A DNA stretch of 64,000 nucleotides. Origin: Acidithiobacillus ferrivorans (GTDB taxonomy: Bacteria > Pseudomonadota > Gammaproteobacteria > Acidithiobacillales > Acidithiobacillaceae). The stretch spans positions 1 through 64,000 of the forward strand of contig JAAOMR010000113.1 of NCBI GenBank assembly GCA_018853935.1, read 5' to 3'. The notes below the pieces were generated by a model. That model was not told the DNA's origin and ran no database searches. It saw only the letters and a list, made by a program, of their open reading frames with translations. The translations under genes and the position numbers were made by a program. Shown one piece after another: positions 28,874 through 38,616 of the stretch; positions within the stretch are counted from its first letter, which is position 1, and each line of letters opens with the position of its first letter.

Positions 28874-29494
28874 TCATAGCTTGGCTCCGATGCGCAAGAG
28901 TCCGACCACAACACCCTCGATCATCAGGTTGTCACGCTGCAAATCTACCGAAATGGGCAAAAAATCGGGGTTTTCCGGCAGCAGCCAGACCTGATCACCA
29001 TCCCGCTTCCAGCGTTTGACCGTCACCTCACCGTTGACCCGGGCAACCACCATCTGGCCATTCTGAAGCGTAAGCGCCGCCTCGTGGCGAACGGCGAGAA
29101 TATCGCCATCAAGAACACCGGCATCACGCATACTCATCCCCTGCACCCGCAACAGATAATCAGCCCCTGGCGAAAAAAGCCGGGGATCGACGGGCAACGA
29201 CCCCTCCCGGAACTCATCAGCCAGCATGGGTTGCCCGGCCGCCACCCGCCCGATCAGTGGCAGGCCGATTTCCTCTGCCGCGCTCGCACAGAGGCGGATA
29301 CCCCTGGCGGTACCACTTTGCAGCAAAATATAGCCCTTGCGCGCCAGCACCCGCAGATGACTCTCGGCAGCATTGGGCGAACGGAAGGCAAAAGCCCGCA
29401 TCAACTCAGCACGGGTGGGCGGCAAACTGTCTTCTGCCATGCGGGCACGAATCCAGGCGAGAATCTCGGCCTGTCGGAGGGTGAGTTCGTCCAT
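28874..29494 (-). CDS. lexA: SOS repressor LexA
   Basis: LexA represses DNA-damage genes and cuts itself when RecA filaments form. With the ATG at 29494 (AGGAGA upstream) the protein has 206 residues. The N-terminal winged helix (TLRQAEILAWIRARM, PPTRAELMRAF) is standard. The self-cleavage bond is Ala86-Gly87 (VAAGQP). The catalytic dyad is Ser121 (GMSMRD) and Lys160 (VTVKRW). A near-consensus SOS box lies 56-71 bp upstream at 29550-29565, so it should repress itself. It is shorter than the family only in the HTH-hinge region. Confidence 0.96.
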   Translation of the reverse strand: MDELTLRQAEILAWIRARMAEDSLPPTRAELMRAFAFRSPNAAESHLRVLARKGYILLQSGTARGIRLCASAAEEIGLPLIGRVAAGQPMLADEFREGSLPVDPRLFSPGADYLLRVQGMSMRDAGVLDGDILAVRHEAALTLQNGQMVVARVNGEVTVKRWKRDGDQVWLLPENPDFLPISVDLQRDNLMIEGVVVGLLRIGAKL

Positions 29495-29527
29495 GCAGCA
29501 TCTCCTGAGGGCCAGTGGATTACTACC

Positions 29528-29547
29528 ATATAGCAACATATAGCAAC
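29528..29547. repeat. Tandem 10-bp repeat in the lexA leader
   Basis: ATATAGCAAC occurs twice head to tail (29528-29537 and 29538-29547). It sits between the SOS box and the lexA start codon. It may be an untranslated leader element or a second protein site. Confidence 0.6.
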
Positions 29548-29549
29548 GA

Positions 29550-29565
29550 CTATATTTTTATACAG
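29550..29565 (-). promoter_or_regulatory. LexA (SOS) box upstream of lexA
   Basis: Read on the minus strand it is CTGTATAAAAATATAG. It has the CTGT-N8-ACAG form with one base off in the second half-site (ATAG for ACAG). Placed 56 bp upstream of the lexA ATG, it is where the promoter should be, so LexA autoregulation is likely. Confidence 0.75.
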
Positions 29566-29831
29566 TTTCGCTACGGAATACAAGCAGGGTGATTCAGGAC
29601 AATGTCTTTCCTCCGTTCTGTCTGTGGCTTGACAGCTAAGCGCGTCCATCGCAATCACCTAAAAAGGTGGATTGTCCGCGCTTTATGAAGTGGGTAGAAT
29701 TTATGAATACAACAAATTAAATCAGCAACATATATCTTTTCATCCAGCCCGTTTGATTAACAACTTCTATTTTGTTAAAATTTTGCAACAACTATGTACA
29801 GCAAGATATACAAGGCTGAAGGGTTAACCAA
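29566..29831. other. AT-rich intergenic region, lexA/DUF2147
   Basis: About 266 bp of low-GC sequence separate the SOS box from the next plus-strand gene. Apart from the promoter at 29783 I see no gene or clear structure. Confidence 0.5.
29783..29812 (+). promoter_or_regulatory. Predicted promoter of the DUF2147 gene
   Basis: TTGCAA (29783-29788) and TATACA (29807-29812) are spaced 18 bp apart. They lie 20 bp upstream of the ATG at 29832, in AT-rich DNA. Confidence 0.4.
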
Positions 29832-30275
29832 ATGAAACCTCTTTTAACTGCTTCCTGCATCCTTATCGGGCTGTTTCTGGGGAGTACCGGCATTGCTTTC
29901 GCAAGTACGCGCAGTGACGGCATTGTTGGCCTGTGGCAAACCGCAGGTGGCAACGGTTATATCCGTATTTATGAGAAAAATGGCGCGCTATTCGGGCAAA
30001 GCGTCGGGCACTTGCAAGACACTGTGCAGCAGGCCCGTGCCAAGGGCCAGCCGCAAATTCTGGCCAACTTCGTACCAAAGCGTCCGGGGGAATGGTCACA
30101 GGGTCGCATTTACGACCCGAACAACAACACTTATTTTCATGGCACACTGACGGCCTTAGATCCCCATGAACTTAAAGTATACGGCTATATCGGCTTTTCA
30201 TGGCTCGGTGGTAACACTATCTGGACCCGGGTTTCGAGCAAATTGAAGCATCAACATGGAGATTCACACTTATAG
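29832..30275 (+). CDS. DUF2147 family secreted protein
   Basis: The 147-residue protein has a signal peptide (about residues 1-25, with a hydrophobic core ending in GIAFAS). The DUF2147 pattern follows: GLWQT early, EKNGALFGQ, then GRIYDPNNNTYFHG and ELKVYGYIGFSWLGGNTIWTR. The family is a small beta-barrel of the envelope with no settled function. The RBS (GAAGGG) is fair. It stands alone between lexA and a converging ppiD-like gene. Confidence 0.85.
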   Translation: MKPLLTASCILIGLFLGSTGIAFASTRSDGIVGLWQTAGGNGYIRIYEKNGALFGQSVGHLQDTVQQARAKGQPQILANFVPKRPGEWSQGRIYDPNNNTYFHGTLTALDPHELKVYGYIGFSWLGGNTIWTRVSSKLKHQHGDSHL

Positions 30276-30332
30276 CAGATTTCCAGGCTGCCATTGTTTA
30301 GACAACCGGGCATCCGTACCATAGCGCATTGA

Positions 30333-31901
30333 TCAGTGAGCGATTTGCGCCAACTGCGCGTCATTGATCTCCACTTTAGCATGCTCCCGCAAGTCCTTCA
30401 GATAAGCTGTCGACAGCAAACGGCCTCTTTGTTCTTCCAGAGATGCGCGAATTTGCGCCGCCACTTTGGGGTTTATCGCCGCTGCCGAGGGTGCGGTCAC
30501 ACGGGTGATCGCAAAAATCTGGTAGCCTGACGATGTCTTCACCATATCCATGGAGGGGATTCCGTCCATTGGTGCGGGTGTTGTGAAAGCAGCCGCTAAC
30601 GCCGCATTATCCAGCCCCTGTCCATTACGCCGGGTTATATCGAGATACGCGTGCAACGGATGGGCACCACTATCGGTCAGCACATTCATATCTTTTGCTT
30701 GCCGTGCTGCCGCCAGTAGCGCTTGTGCCTTGTTTTTAGCAAGTTCTTGCGCCCTCTCCGAGGTTAACTTTGCAGTAATGGTTCCGGCAACAGCACTCAA
30801 GGGCTGCGCGCTACCCGGCGTATAATGGAGCAAATGCACAGCCAGTAAATCACCATTCGCCAACCTGAGCGCTGTGCTATTTTTACCGGCAAGCACCGCC
30901 TTACTGAAGGCAAGGTCGAGTGCTCTGGCGTCGGCAAAAGGCCCCTGAGCGGGTACCCTTCCCGCCGTGAGCATACCACTCTCTTGAATCTTCAGATTAT
31001 AGGCTTTGGCGACCGCAGCCAAACCGTCGGGGCTACTAAACAGGCGATCCTTAAAATTTTCCACCTGAGCCTGGAAGGCGTTTTCCGCCTGGCTATTAAA
31101 AGGTGCCGCACTCTGCCCGGCCGCTACCGCGGAAACATTGCTGGCTGGGTTCGTCGGCGACAACCGCTTACCAACAAAATCCTTCGGCCCCAGCACGACG
31201 TATTGTACTTGCAGCTGCGCAGGCAACTGGAATTGATCGACGTTGGCATGATAGTAATCGGCCACTTCGGCACTGGTTGGCTTGGCTGCCGCCGCGAAGT
31301 CAGCATCCTGGATATCTACCGCACTAACATCGCGGTACTCCTGAGACCAGGCCCAAACCTGGGTTGCCTCAGCATTCGAGGCCGTAGCAATGGCCTGGGG
31401 GATAACTTGCAATTGCTCCAGACGCATACTTTCGCGCAGCATGCCTTCAAACTGTGCTGGTGTCATTCCGTTAGCTGCCAGCAATTTCTGATAATGACTT
31501 TTAGAAAAAACACCCTTCTCTTGAAAGGCCGGAATGGATTCAACTTTTTTCGCCAACGCAGTATTGGGCACCCGCAACCCCAGGCGCCGCGCCTCCGCAC
31601 CTAAAAGCATATTGTCAATCAATCCATTAAGCACATCCAGCCCAAAGCTTTTATCCTCCGCCATCTTCGCTGCGGTTGCTGAACCAAAAACATGACTATA
31701 ACGTGCCTGAGCATCCTTCATACGCTTCTGAAATACGGTATCGCTGATCTTCTGGCCGTCCACCGTCGCTACGGCCGATGAACTTGAACTCCCCGAGAAT
31801 AAATAACCGCTTACACCCCAGAGCACGAAAGATAATGCGATTAGGATCATGAGTATTTTGGCTACCCAAGACTGACCGAAATTCCGAAATGTATCCATCA
31901 T
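30333..31901 (-). CDS. ppiD: PpiD-like SurA_N chaperone lacking a visible PPIase domain
   Basis: PpiD is a membrane-anchored periplasmic chaperone near the Sec translocon. This one has the short cytoplasmic start MMDTFRNFGQSW, one membrane segment (about residues 15-37) and a SurA_N-like domain (FQKRMKDAQARYSH, then DVLNGLIDNMLLGAEARRLG). After DYYHANVDQF the parvulin segment (the GGDLG-type core) is missing. The chain runs directly into the C-terminal region (NAFQAQVENFKDRLF onward). It has 522 residues against about 623 in E. coli, which fits loss of one parvulin domain. The ATG at 31901 follows GGAGAT. Its start lies 127 bp past the tRNA-Asp terminator. Confidence 0.85.
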   Translation of the reverse strand: MMDTFRNFGQSWVAKILMILIALSFVLWGVSGYLFSGSSSSSAVATVDGQKISDTVFQKRMKDAQARYSHVFGSATAAKMAEDKSFGLDVLNGLIDNMLLGAEARRLGLRVPNTALAKKVESIPAFQEKGVFSKSHYQKLLAANGMTPAQFEGMLRESMRLEQLQVIPQAIATASNAEATQVWAWSQEYRDVSAVDIQDADFAAAAKPTSAEVADYYHANVDQFQLPAQLQVQYVVLGPKDFVGKRLSPTNPASNVSAVAAGQSAAPFNSQAENAFQAQVENFKDRLFSSPDGLAAVAKAYNLKIQESGMLTAGRVPAQGPFADARALDLAFSKAVLAGKNSTALRLANGDLLAVHLLHYTPGSAQPLSAVAGTITAKLTSERAQELAKNKAQALLAAARQAKDMNVLTDSGAHPLHAYLDITRRNGQGLDNAALAAAFTTPAPMDGIPSMDMVKTSSGYQIFAITRVTAPSAAAINPKVAAQIRASLEEQRGRLLSTAYLKDLREHAKVEINDAQLAQIAH

Positions 31902-32027
31902 AAGCACATCTCCAACAAAGCTATAGTACCAAGGTAAAGAGGCCTGTATTTAGCGCTCTACCAGCAAGGAATGTTTCTAAAGTCCACAATGGCCACCCCA
32001 GTGCCGCGTTATACAAAAAACAGGCAC

Positions 32028-32056
32028 AAAAAAAGGCGCCCCACAAGGGTCGCCTT
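32028..32056 (-). terminator. Intrinsic terminator after tRNA-Asp
   Basis: On the minus strand AAGGCG-A-CCC (32056-32047) pairs with GGG-G-CGCCTT (32042-32033) with one mismatch. A run of seven T follows (32034-32028). It lies 8 bp after the tRNA-Asp CCA end. Confidence 0.85.
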
Positions 32057-32064
32057 ACTCGCAT

Positions 32065-32141
32065 TGGCGGGGCGGACGGGGCTCGAACCCGCGACCTCCG
32101 GCGTGACAGGCCGGCATTCTAACCAACTGAACTACCACCCC
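32065..32141 (-). tRNA. tRNA-Asp (GTC)
   Basis: The 77-nt gene includes the encoded CCA. The acceptor GGGGTGG pairs with CCGCCCC, the anticodon loop reads CTGTCAC (anticodon GTC), and the T-loop is GGTTCGAGCC. It lies 12 bp downstream of tRNA-Val. Confidence 0.96.
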
Positions 32142-32152
32142 AATAAAATTTG

Positions 32153-32228
32153 TGGTGGGCGGTGAGGGGCTCGAACCCCCGACATTCGGCGTGTAAAGCC
32201 GACGCTCTACCAACTGAGCTAACCGCCC
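32153..32228 (-). tRNA. tRNA-Val (TAC)
   Basis: The 76-nt gene with CCA has acceptor GGGCGGT pairing ACCGCCC, anticodon loop TTTACAC (anticodon TAC) and T-loop GGTTCGAGCC. It starts 12 bp after the hupB stop, so it is probably transcribed with hupB and cut out. Confidence 0.96.
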
Positions 32229-32240
32229 AAACCAGACGCG

Positions 32241-32513
32241 CTAGTTTACTGCATCACGCAGTGCTTTACCAGCCTTAAATTTAGGCGTGCGACTTGCGGC
32301 AATCATGATTTCTGCACCAGTGGCGGGATTACGACCTTTGCGTGCCTCACGGCTGGAAACAAGGAAGGAACCGAAACCAACCAGAGTCACCTGATCGCCA
32401 GCCTTCAGCGCCTCTGTAATTACCTTGACTGCCGCATCCAGCGTATGGCCAGCGGCAGCACGAGTCACGCCGGCTTCTTCTGCAATCTTCTCGATCAACT
32501 CCGACTTATTCAT
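32241..32513 (-). CDS. hupB: DNA-binding protein HU-beta
   Basis: The 90-residue bacterial histone-like protein has the HU start [17 protein letters not shown]. The DNA-binding arm sits around [10 protein letters not shown] with the intercalating Pro. The end [10 protein letters not shown] is standard. An AGGAG site precedes the ATG. It has its own promoter at 32579. Beyond the stop, tRNA-Val starts after 12 bp with no terminator in between. Placement after lon is conserved in many proteobacteria. Confidence 0.96.
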   Translation of the reverse strand: MNKSELIEKIAEEAGVTRAAAGHTLDAAVKVITEALKAGDQVTLVGFGSFLVSSREARKGRNPATGAEIMIAASRTPKFKAGKALRDAVN

Positions 32514-32578
32514 ATTTCTTTCTCCTGTTATGGACTCGGTTACTAGGTATAACTGCGCATCAACTCTATCCAGAAAAC

Positions 32579-32608
32579 GTTATAGCAGGGTAAAAAAAGG
32601 CTTGTCAA
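32579..32608 (-). promoter_or_regulatory. Sigma70 promoter of hupB
   Basis: On the minus strand TTGACA (32608-32603) and TATAAC (32584-32579) are spaced 18 bp. The -10 lies 66 bp upstream of the hupB ATG, so the gene has a leader of about 60 bases. The spacer contains a run of seven T. Confidence 0.7.
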
Positions 32609-32756
32609 GAAAGTGCATAAAATGGCCGGAATCGCAGATCAAGACCGGCCTTCACCAATGAAGCATCCTTGTCGAGAATGCACGACATAAATACCGCCCT
32701 ATTTCACGTCTCTCCAGGTAACTAAACTTTTTTGAGGCGGCTTTCACGTCACATCC

Positions 32757-35189
32757 TTAATGTGCCATTGCCTTGTCCTCTGGAGACTCTTGAACAGCCA
32801 CTACGCCAACCAACGGCTCCCCATTGTCGGGTGGCAGCGGTGTCGGCGAAGACTCCAGCGCAATGGCCAGAACCTCATCAATCCACCGAACCGGTTTAAT
32901 GGTCAGCGCATCACGCACATTTTTGGGAATTTCCTGCAGATCTTTTTCATTCTCTGCCGGAATCAGGACCGTGCTGATACCGCCGCGATGCGCTGCCAGC
33001 AACTTCTCCTTTAATCCACCGATGGGCAAAACCTCACCGCGCAGGGTAATTTCCCCGGTCATAGCGACCGTGGCATGCACCGGAATATTAGTCAGTGCCG
33101 ATACCAAGGCAGTGGCCATGCCAATACCGGCACTTGGCCCGTCTTTAGGCGTGGCACCTTCCGGCACATGGATATGCACGTCACGGTTCTGGTAAAAGTC
33201 TGCGGGAATACCCAGAGCCCGCGACCGGGCACGCACCACGCTCATGGCGGCCTGGATAGATTCCTGCATCACATCACCCAGTTTTCCGGTAATGAGCAGC
33301 TTGCCGCGGCCAGGCACGACTACCGCCTCAATACTGAGCAACTCACCACCAACCTCTGTCCAAGCCAGACCAGTGACCTCACCAATACGGTTTTCCTTCT
33401 CCGCCTTGCCGAAGTCGAAGCGACGTACCCCGAGATATTTCTCCAAATTACGATCCGAGACCTGCACCCGCGTGCGCTTTTTGTCGAGCAGAAGTTCTTT
33501 CACTACCTTACGACAGATACGAGCGAGTTCCCGCTCCAGATTACGCACACCGGCTTCCCGGGTGTAATAACGAATGATATCCCGGATGACGGTTTGTGAA
33601 AGCTGCATCTCCCCATCCAGAAGCCCGGCCTTTTCTATCTGCTTGGGCAGGAGATACTTGGTGGCGATGTGGGTCTTTTCGTCTTCGGTATATCCGGAAA
33701 TCCGAATCACCTCCATACGATCCATCAACGCTGCCGGAATATTGAGGGTGTTCGCCGTCGTGACGAACATCACCTCAGAAAGGTTGAAATCCACTTCCAG
33801 GTAATGGTCGTTGAAAGTTGCATTCTGCTCGGGATCCAGCACTTCCAGGAGAGCGGAAGCCGGGTCACCCCGGAAATCCATCGCCATCTTATCCACTTCA
33901 TCCAGCAGCATCAGCGGATTGCGCGTACCAATTTTGGCCAGACTCTGGACAATCTTACCCGGCAGAGCGCCAATATAGGTACGCCGATGCCCGCGAATTT
34001 CCGCTTCATCGCGCACGCCACCCAAGGACATCCGCACGAATTTACGTCCGGTCGCCGCCGCGATAGAGCGCCCCAAACTGGTCTTACCCACGCCAGGCGG
34101 GCCTACCAAACATAAGATCGGACCACGGCTGTTGCCGACCCGTTCCTGTACGGCAAGATATTCGAGAATACGTTCCTTGACGTCTTCCAGGCCATAATGA
34201 TCGGCGTCGAGAATGGCCTTGGCACGCTTAAGGTCCTTGGTGATTTTGCTGCGCTTGCGCCACGGCACCCCCACCAGCCAGTCGATGTAGTTACGTACCA
34301 CCGTCGCCTCTGCGGACATAGGACTCATCATCCGCAGCTTTTTCAGCTCGGCATCGGCCTTGGCCCGCACATCTTTAGGCATTCCTGCCTTGTCGATTTT
34401 ACGCGTCAGTTCATCCAGCTCACCACCGCCCTCTTCCGACAGATCACCCAGCTCTTTCTGAATAGCCTTCATCTGCTCATTCAGATAATACTCACGCTGA
34501 CTCTTCTCCATCTGCCGCTTGACGCGGCCGCGGATGCGCTTTTCTACCTGCAGCAGGTCAATTTCAGACTCCATCATGCCCAGCAGATGCTCCAACCGGG
34601 CGCGCGTATCTGCCTTCTCCAGAATTTCTTGCTTTTCTTCGAGTTTGAGACCGAGATGCGCCGCTACAGTATCTGCCAGCCGTGCCGGATCATCCATGCT
34701 CGCCAATGTAGACAAAATCTCCGGGGGAATTTTCTTGTTCAGCTTGACGTAGGACTCAAACTGAGCGCTGACCGAACGCATAAGCGCTTCCAGCTCACGA
34801 TCGTTTGCCGCACCACTGGCAACGATCTGCACCTGAGCGCGCAAGAATTCTTCAGCCGGCAGGAAGGAAACAATTTTAGCCCGGTCCGTACCTTCGACCA
34901 GCACCTTAACCGTACCATCGGGAAGTTTGAGTAACTGTAGAATCGTCGCCAGCGTGCCGATCCGATAAATATTTTCCGGCTGAGGATCATCGTCCGCGGC
35001 ATTTTTTTGTGATACCAGCAGAATCTGTTTTTCGCCGGACATCGCCTCTTCCAGGGCGCGAATCGACTTCGTCCGCCCCACAAAAAGAGGGATAACCATA
35101 AACGGAAATACCACAACATCGCGCAGAGGCAACACCGGTACCATCTGTGCTTCATCTTCCACGAGGAGACTTTTATCGATTTGGGTCAC
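32757..35189 (-). CDS. lon: ATP-dependent protease Lon
   Basis: Lon degrades misfolded and regulatory proteins in the cytosol. The 810-residue chain has the substrate-binding LAN domain ([20 protein letters not shown]), an AAA+ module with Walker [11 protein letters not shown] and LLDEVDKM, and the Ser-Lys peptidase domain ([12 protein letters not shown] with catalytic Ser, then [17 protein letters not shown] with Lys). Length and order are normal. It sits in the conserved tig-clpP-clpX-lon-hupB cluster, 87 bp after clpX. Confidence 0.97.
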   Translation of the reverse strand: MTQIDKSLLVEDEAQMVPVLPLRDVVVFPFMVIPLFVGRTKSIRALEEAMSGEKQILLVSQKNAADDDPQPENIYRIGTLATILQLLKLPDGTVKVLVEGTDRAKIVSFLPAEEFLRAQVQIVASGAANDRELEALMRSVSAQFESYVKLNKKIPPEILSTLASMDDPARLADTVAAHLGLKLEEKQEILEKADTRARLEHLLGMMESEIDLLQVEKRIRGRVKRQMEKSQREYYLNEQMKAIQKELGDLSEEGGGELDELTRKIDKAGMPKDVRAKADAELKKLRMMSPMSAEATVVRNYIDWLVGVPWRKRSKITKDLKRAKAILDADHYGLEDVKERILEYLAVQERVGNSRGPILCLVGPPGVGKTSLGRSIAAATGRKFVRMSLGGVRDEAEIRGHRRTYIGALPGKIVQSLAKIGTRNPLMLLDEVDKMAMDFRGDPASALLEVLDPEQNATFNDHYLEVDFNLSEVMFVTTANTLNIPAALMDRMEVIRISGYTEDEKTHIATKYLLPKQIEKAGLLDGEMQLSQTVIRDIIRYYTREAGVRNLERELARICRKVVKELLLDKKRTRVQVSDRNLEKYLGVRRFDFGKAEKENRIGEVTGLAWTEVGGELLSIEAVVVPGRGKLLITGKLGDVMQESIQAAMSVVRARSRALGIPADFYQNRDVHIHVPEGATPKDGPSAGIGMATALVSALTNIPVHATVAMTGEITLRGEVLPIGGLKEKLLAAHRGGISTVLIPAENEKDLQEIPKNVRDALTIKPVRWIDEVLAIALESSPTPLPPDNGEPLVGVVAVQESPEDKAMAH

Positions 35190-35276
35190 GGTCTACTCCA
35201 ACAGTAGGTGATTACTACCAATAACGATGCAGATGGGGTCGTCAATAGCGCTTTTCAATGACAACCTTCCTCTACT

Positions 35277-36548
35277 TCAGGCCGGATGAGATATATCCAC
35301 CTTGGCAGCATCATCGTAAACCAGTAGCGGCTTGGTGCCGCTTTCCACCACGGCGGCATCCACTACCACCTTCTTCACGCCACTCATAGAGGGCAATTCG
35401 TACATGGTATCCAACAGAATCTGTTCAAGAATGGAGCGCAAACCGCGTGCTCCGGTCTTGCGGGTCAGTGCCTTTTTGGCAATGGCCCGCACCGCCTCAG
35501 TGCGGAACTCCAGGGTCACGCCCTCCAGAGCGAAGAGCTTCTGGTACTGCTTCACCAAAGCATTCTTCGGCTCGGTGAGGATGGAAACCAGTGCTTCTTC
35601 ATCCAGTTCCTCCAGCAGCGCCAGAATAGGCAAACGCCCGACAAACTCGGGAATCAAGCCGTAGCGCACCAGATCTTCAGGCTCCAGATTCTGCATCAGT
35701 AATGCGGCGGTCGCGCCTTTATCGCGCAGCTTAAGTGGCGCATTGAAGCCCATACCTCCCTTCTCCAGACGCGCGGAAACCGACTTTTCCAGCCCCGCAA
35801 AGGCTCCACCACAGATGAAGAGGATATGCCGCGTATCCACTTGCAGGAACTCCTGCTGAGGGTGCTTGCGGCCGCCTTGTGGCGGAACGGAGGCCACGGT
35901 CCCTTCAATCAGCTTGAGCAATGCCTGCTGCACGCCTTCACCGGAAACATCGCGGGTGATGGAGGGATTCTCTGATTTGCGCGTGATTTTATCGATCTCA
36001 TCAATGTAGACGATGCCGGTCTGCGCCTTTTCTACATCGTAATCGCATTTCTGCAACAACTTCTGAATGATGTTTTCGACATCCTCACCCACATAACCGG
36101 CTTCCGTGAGCGTCGTGGCATCGGCCATGGCAAAGGGCACATTCAGGAGGCGCGCCAGAGTCTGCGCCAGCAAGGTCTTGCCCGAACCGGTGGGGCCGAT
36201 GAGCAGAATATTACTCTTGTCCAGCTCCACCTCATTGTCCTTGCCACCGTACTCCAGACGCTTGTAATGATTATAAACAGCCACAGACAGAACCTTTTTG
36301 GCAGCGTCCTGACCAATGACGTAATCATCCAGTGTCTTGCGGATTTCCATGGGCTTGGGCAATTTTTCCTGACCCTCGCTGTGGCCATCCAGTATCTCAT
36401 CCTTGACGATGTCATTGCACAACTCAATGCATTCATCACAGATAAACACCGAAGGCCCCGCAATCAGCTTGCGAACTTCATGCTGGCTTTTGCCACAGAA
36501 TGAACAATAGAGCGTCTTTTCACCGCTTCCCTCATGCTTTCCAGCCAT
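35277..36548 (-). CDS. clpX: ATP-dependent Clp unfoldase ClpX
   Basis: ClpX is the hexameric AAA+ unfoldase that feeds ClpP. The 423-residue protein has the N-terminal four-Cys zinc finger (CSFCGKSQ and CDECIELC), Walker A GPTGSGKT and the pore loop GYVGEDVEN. The Walker B-type IDEIDKI and a C-terminal sensor domain complete it. It starts 18 bp downstream of clpP. Confidence 0.97.
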   Translation of the reverse strand: MAGKHEGSGEKTLYCSFCGKSQHEVRKLIAGPSVFICDECIELCNDIVKDEILDGHSEGQEKLPKPMEIRKTLDDYVIGQDAAKKVLSVAVYNHYKRLEYGGKDNEVELDKSNILLIGPTGSGKTLLAQTLARLLNVPFAMADATTLTEAGYVGEDVENIIQKLLQKCDYDVEKAQTGIVYIDEIDKITRKSENPSITRDVSGEGVQQALLKLIEGTVASVPPQGGRKHPQQEFLQVDTRHILFICGGAFAGLEKSVSARLEKGGMGFNAPLKLRDKGATAALLMQNLEPEDLVRYGLIPEFVGRLPILALLEELDEEALVSILTEPKNALVKQYQKLFALEGVTLEFRTEAVRAIAKKALTRKTGARGLRSILEQILLDTMYELPSMSGVKKVVVDAAVVESGTKPLLVYDDAAKVDISHPA

Positions 36549-36566
36549 AGCTGCTCTCCTGCCTGT

Positions 36567-37211
36567 TCAGGCGGTCTCGTTTTCGCCGCGATGGCTAATC
36601 ACAGCGTCCACAAGATGGTAGGTTTTGGCCTCTTCGGCCGACATGAAAAAGTCTCTGTCGAGATCCTGCTCAATGCGTTCACGGTCCTGCCCGGTATGAT
36701 GGACCAGAATATCATTGAGCCGTTCGCGGATACGCAGAATCTCTTTGGTATGGATTTCGATATCATGCGCCTGCCCTTGGAAACCACCAGAGGGCTGATG
36801 CAACATGATCCGCGCGTTAGGCAGCGCATAACGCTTGCCTTCGGCACCAGCGGCCAGCAATACCGCGCCCATACTCGCCGCCTGGCCGATACAGACGGTG
36901 CTGACCTTCGGGCGAACAAACTGCATCGTGTCATAAATCGCCATGCCAGCAGTGACAGAACCACCTGGGCTGTTGATATACAGCGCGATATCTTTGTCCG
37001 GATTTTCCGCTTCCAGAAAAAGCAGCTGCGCGACGACCAGATTGGCCATCATATCTTCCACCTGCCCCACCATGAAAATCACCCGCTCTTTGAGCAGCCG
37101 CGAGTAAATATCATAGGATCGCTCGCCGCGTCCGGTCTGCTCGACCACGATGGGCACATATCCCAGGCCCTGTACGGCGGGAGCCAGCTGGTCTCCTGTC
37201 TGTTTCCACAT
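36567..37211 (-). CDS. clpP: ClpP protease subunit
   Basis: ClpP forms the 14-subunit proteolytic chamber. The catalytic Ser is in GQAASMGA, the His in MLHQPSGG and the Asp near the C-terminal DLDRD stretch. I chose the ATG at 37211 ([11 protein letters not shown]), with GGAG 8 bases upstream, giving 214 residues. The frame is open to 37253, but that part is unlike the family. It lies between tig and clpX, as usual. Confidence 0.96.
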   Translation of the reverse strand: MWKQTGDQLAPAVQGLGYVPIVVEQTGRGERSYDIYSRLLKERVIFMVGQVEDMMANLVVAQLLFLEAENPDKDIALYINSPGGSVTAGMAIYDTMQFVRPKVSTVCIGQAASMGAVLLAAGAEGKRYALPNARIMLHQPSGGFQGQAHDIEIHTKEILRIRERLNDILVHHTGQDRERIEQDLDRDFFMSAEEAKTYHLVDAVISHRGENETA

Positions 37212-37256
37212 AATCCATGCTCCTGTCTGTTGACATTGTCCAGCAACGGACATCGG

Positions 37257-38543
37257 TTATTCTGTGTGTGCTTCGGCTGCCGACGCCCGACCGATAAGCT
37301 GGTTAAAGCTGACCGACTCGTCAGCCACTTTAACACGCTCGAGAAGCCATGCCACAACTTTGTCTTCCAGCACCATAGCTTCGGCCTGCTCCATCTGCTC
37401 GGGTTTACTGCGATACCAGCTCATGAACTGCTCAGCATCCTCATACTGCTCAGACATGTCCCGAATAAGCTGGGTGATTTCCGTCGTGGATGCCCGCAGC
37501 TTTTCGCGCCGGACGATTTCCGACAAAACCAAGCCGAGTACGACACGCCGCTTAGCCAACGCGTCCAGGTCATCGCCGCCGGCCACCGCATTGGCGTCTT
37601 TTTGCAAACGCTCCAATTCCTGTCCGACCATTTGCTTGGGCAAATCGGGATGATTGCTCTCAGCAACCAGTTCCAGAATTTGCGATTTCACCTGACTTCG
37701 GCTCATCCGCTGCGCTTCACGTTCCAGATTTTCCCGTACTTCCTGCCGTAATACGGCAACATCCCCATCCTCGATACCTAGTGCCAGGGCAAAAGCCGCG
37801 TCCACTTCGGGCAATTGGGGTGCCGCAACTTCCTTGACCTGAAGATGAAATTGGGCTGCCTGACCGGCGAATTCCGGAACATGATATTCTGCCGGAAACT
37901 GTACCGCGATGGTTCGCTCTTCTCCCGCAGACATGCCCAGCAATCCCTGCTCAATGTCTGGCAGCAGGCGACCGGAGCCCAGCACCACGGGGTAGTCGGT
38001 TACATCACCGCCCGGCATGGGGACACCATCGATGGTCCCCTGAAAACCTACGGTGACCCGGTCCTCGTTCTGGGCGGCACGCTCGGCAGGCACAAAAAAA
38101 CGCCGCTGCTGACGCATGATATCTATGGTGGCATCCACGTCGGCGTCCGTCACTTCAGCCGTCTTGCGGATCACCGTAGCGTCCGGGACCTGCGGGTCAA
38201 ACTCGGGATACACCTCCACCACAGCCGTAAACACGAGATCCTCACCGCGCCCCCCCTGCTCGACCCGTACGTCTGGTCTGCCGACCGGACGCAAAGACTC
38301 ATCACGCACCACCTGGGAATAGCGTTCATTGATGAGATGATCAAAGGTCTCCATGAGGGCATCCGAACCATAATGGCGTTCGATAAGGGCTATGGGCGCC
38401 TTACCGGGCCGGAATCCGGGGAGACGCGCAGAGCGCGCCTTATTACGCAGACGCTGAGATACCCCACTCTCCACCTCACTGGCGGGAATGGTCACACGGA
38501 TGTGTCTTTCCAAAGGCGCGGCCTCTGGTGTCAAGATTTGCAT
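37257..38543 (-). CDS. tig: Trigger factor chaperone
   Basis: Trigger factor sits at the ribosome exit tunnel. The ribosome-binding helix includes the signature LPGFRPGKAPIALIE (FRPGKAP-like). The FKBP-type PPIase domain follows (DRVTVGFQGTIDG), then the helical chaperone arms. The ATG at 38543 (MQILTPEA) has AAGGA upstream and gives 428 residues; a second ATG at 38564 is open but adds an unusual MQKKDQF. It is the first gene of the tig-clpP-clpX-lon cluster. Confidence 0.96.
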   Translation of the reverse strand: MQILTPEAAPLERHIRVTIPASEVESGVSQRLRNKARSARLPGFRPGKAPIALIERHYGSDALMETFDHLINERYSQVVRDESLRPVGRPDVRVEQGGRGEDLVFTAVVEVYPEFDPQVPDATVIRKTAEVTDADVDATIDIMRQQRRFFVPAERAAQNEDRVTVGFQGTIDGVPMPGGDVTDYPVVLGSGRLLPDIEQGLLGMSAGEERTIAVQFPAEYHVPEFAGQAAQFHLQVKEVAAPQLPEVDAAFALALGIEDGDVAVLRQEVRENLEREAQRMSRSQVKSQILELVAESNHPDLPKQMVGQELERLQKDANAVAGGDDLDALAKRRVVLGLVLSEIVRREKLRASTTEITQLIRDMSEQYEDAEQFMSWYRSKPEQMEQAEAMVLEDKVVAWLLERVKVADESVSFNQLIGRASAAEAHTE

Positions 38544-38616
38544 GAACTGATCCTTCTTTTGCATTTTGTCTAAGCCTAAACGTTAATGATAAACACAAGC
38601 CACCTGCCCCTCAAGG

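Noticed and set aside
36534-37751. A 405-codon plus-strand frame across clpX, clpP and tig
   Set aside because: It is the mirror of well supported minus-strand genes and translates to low-complexity, His-rich sequence.
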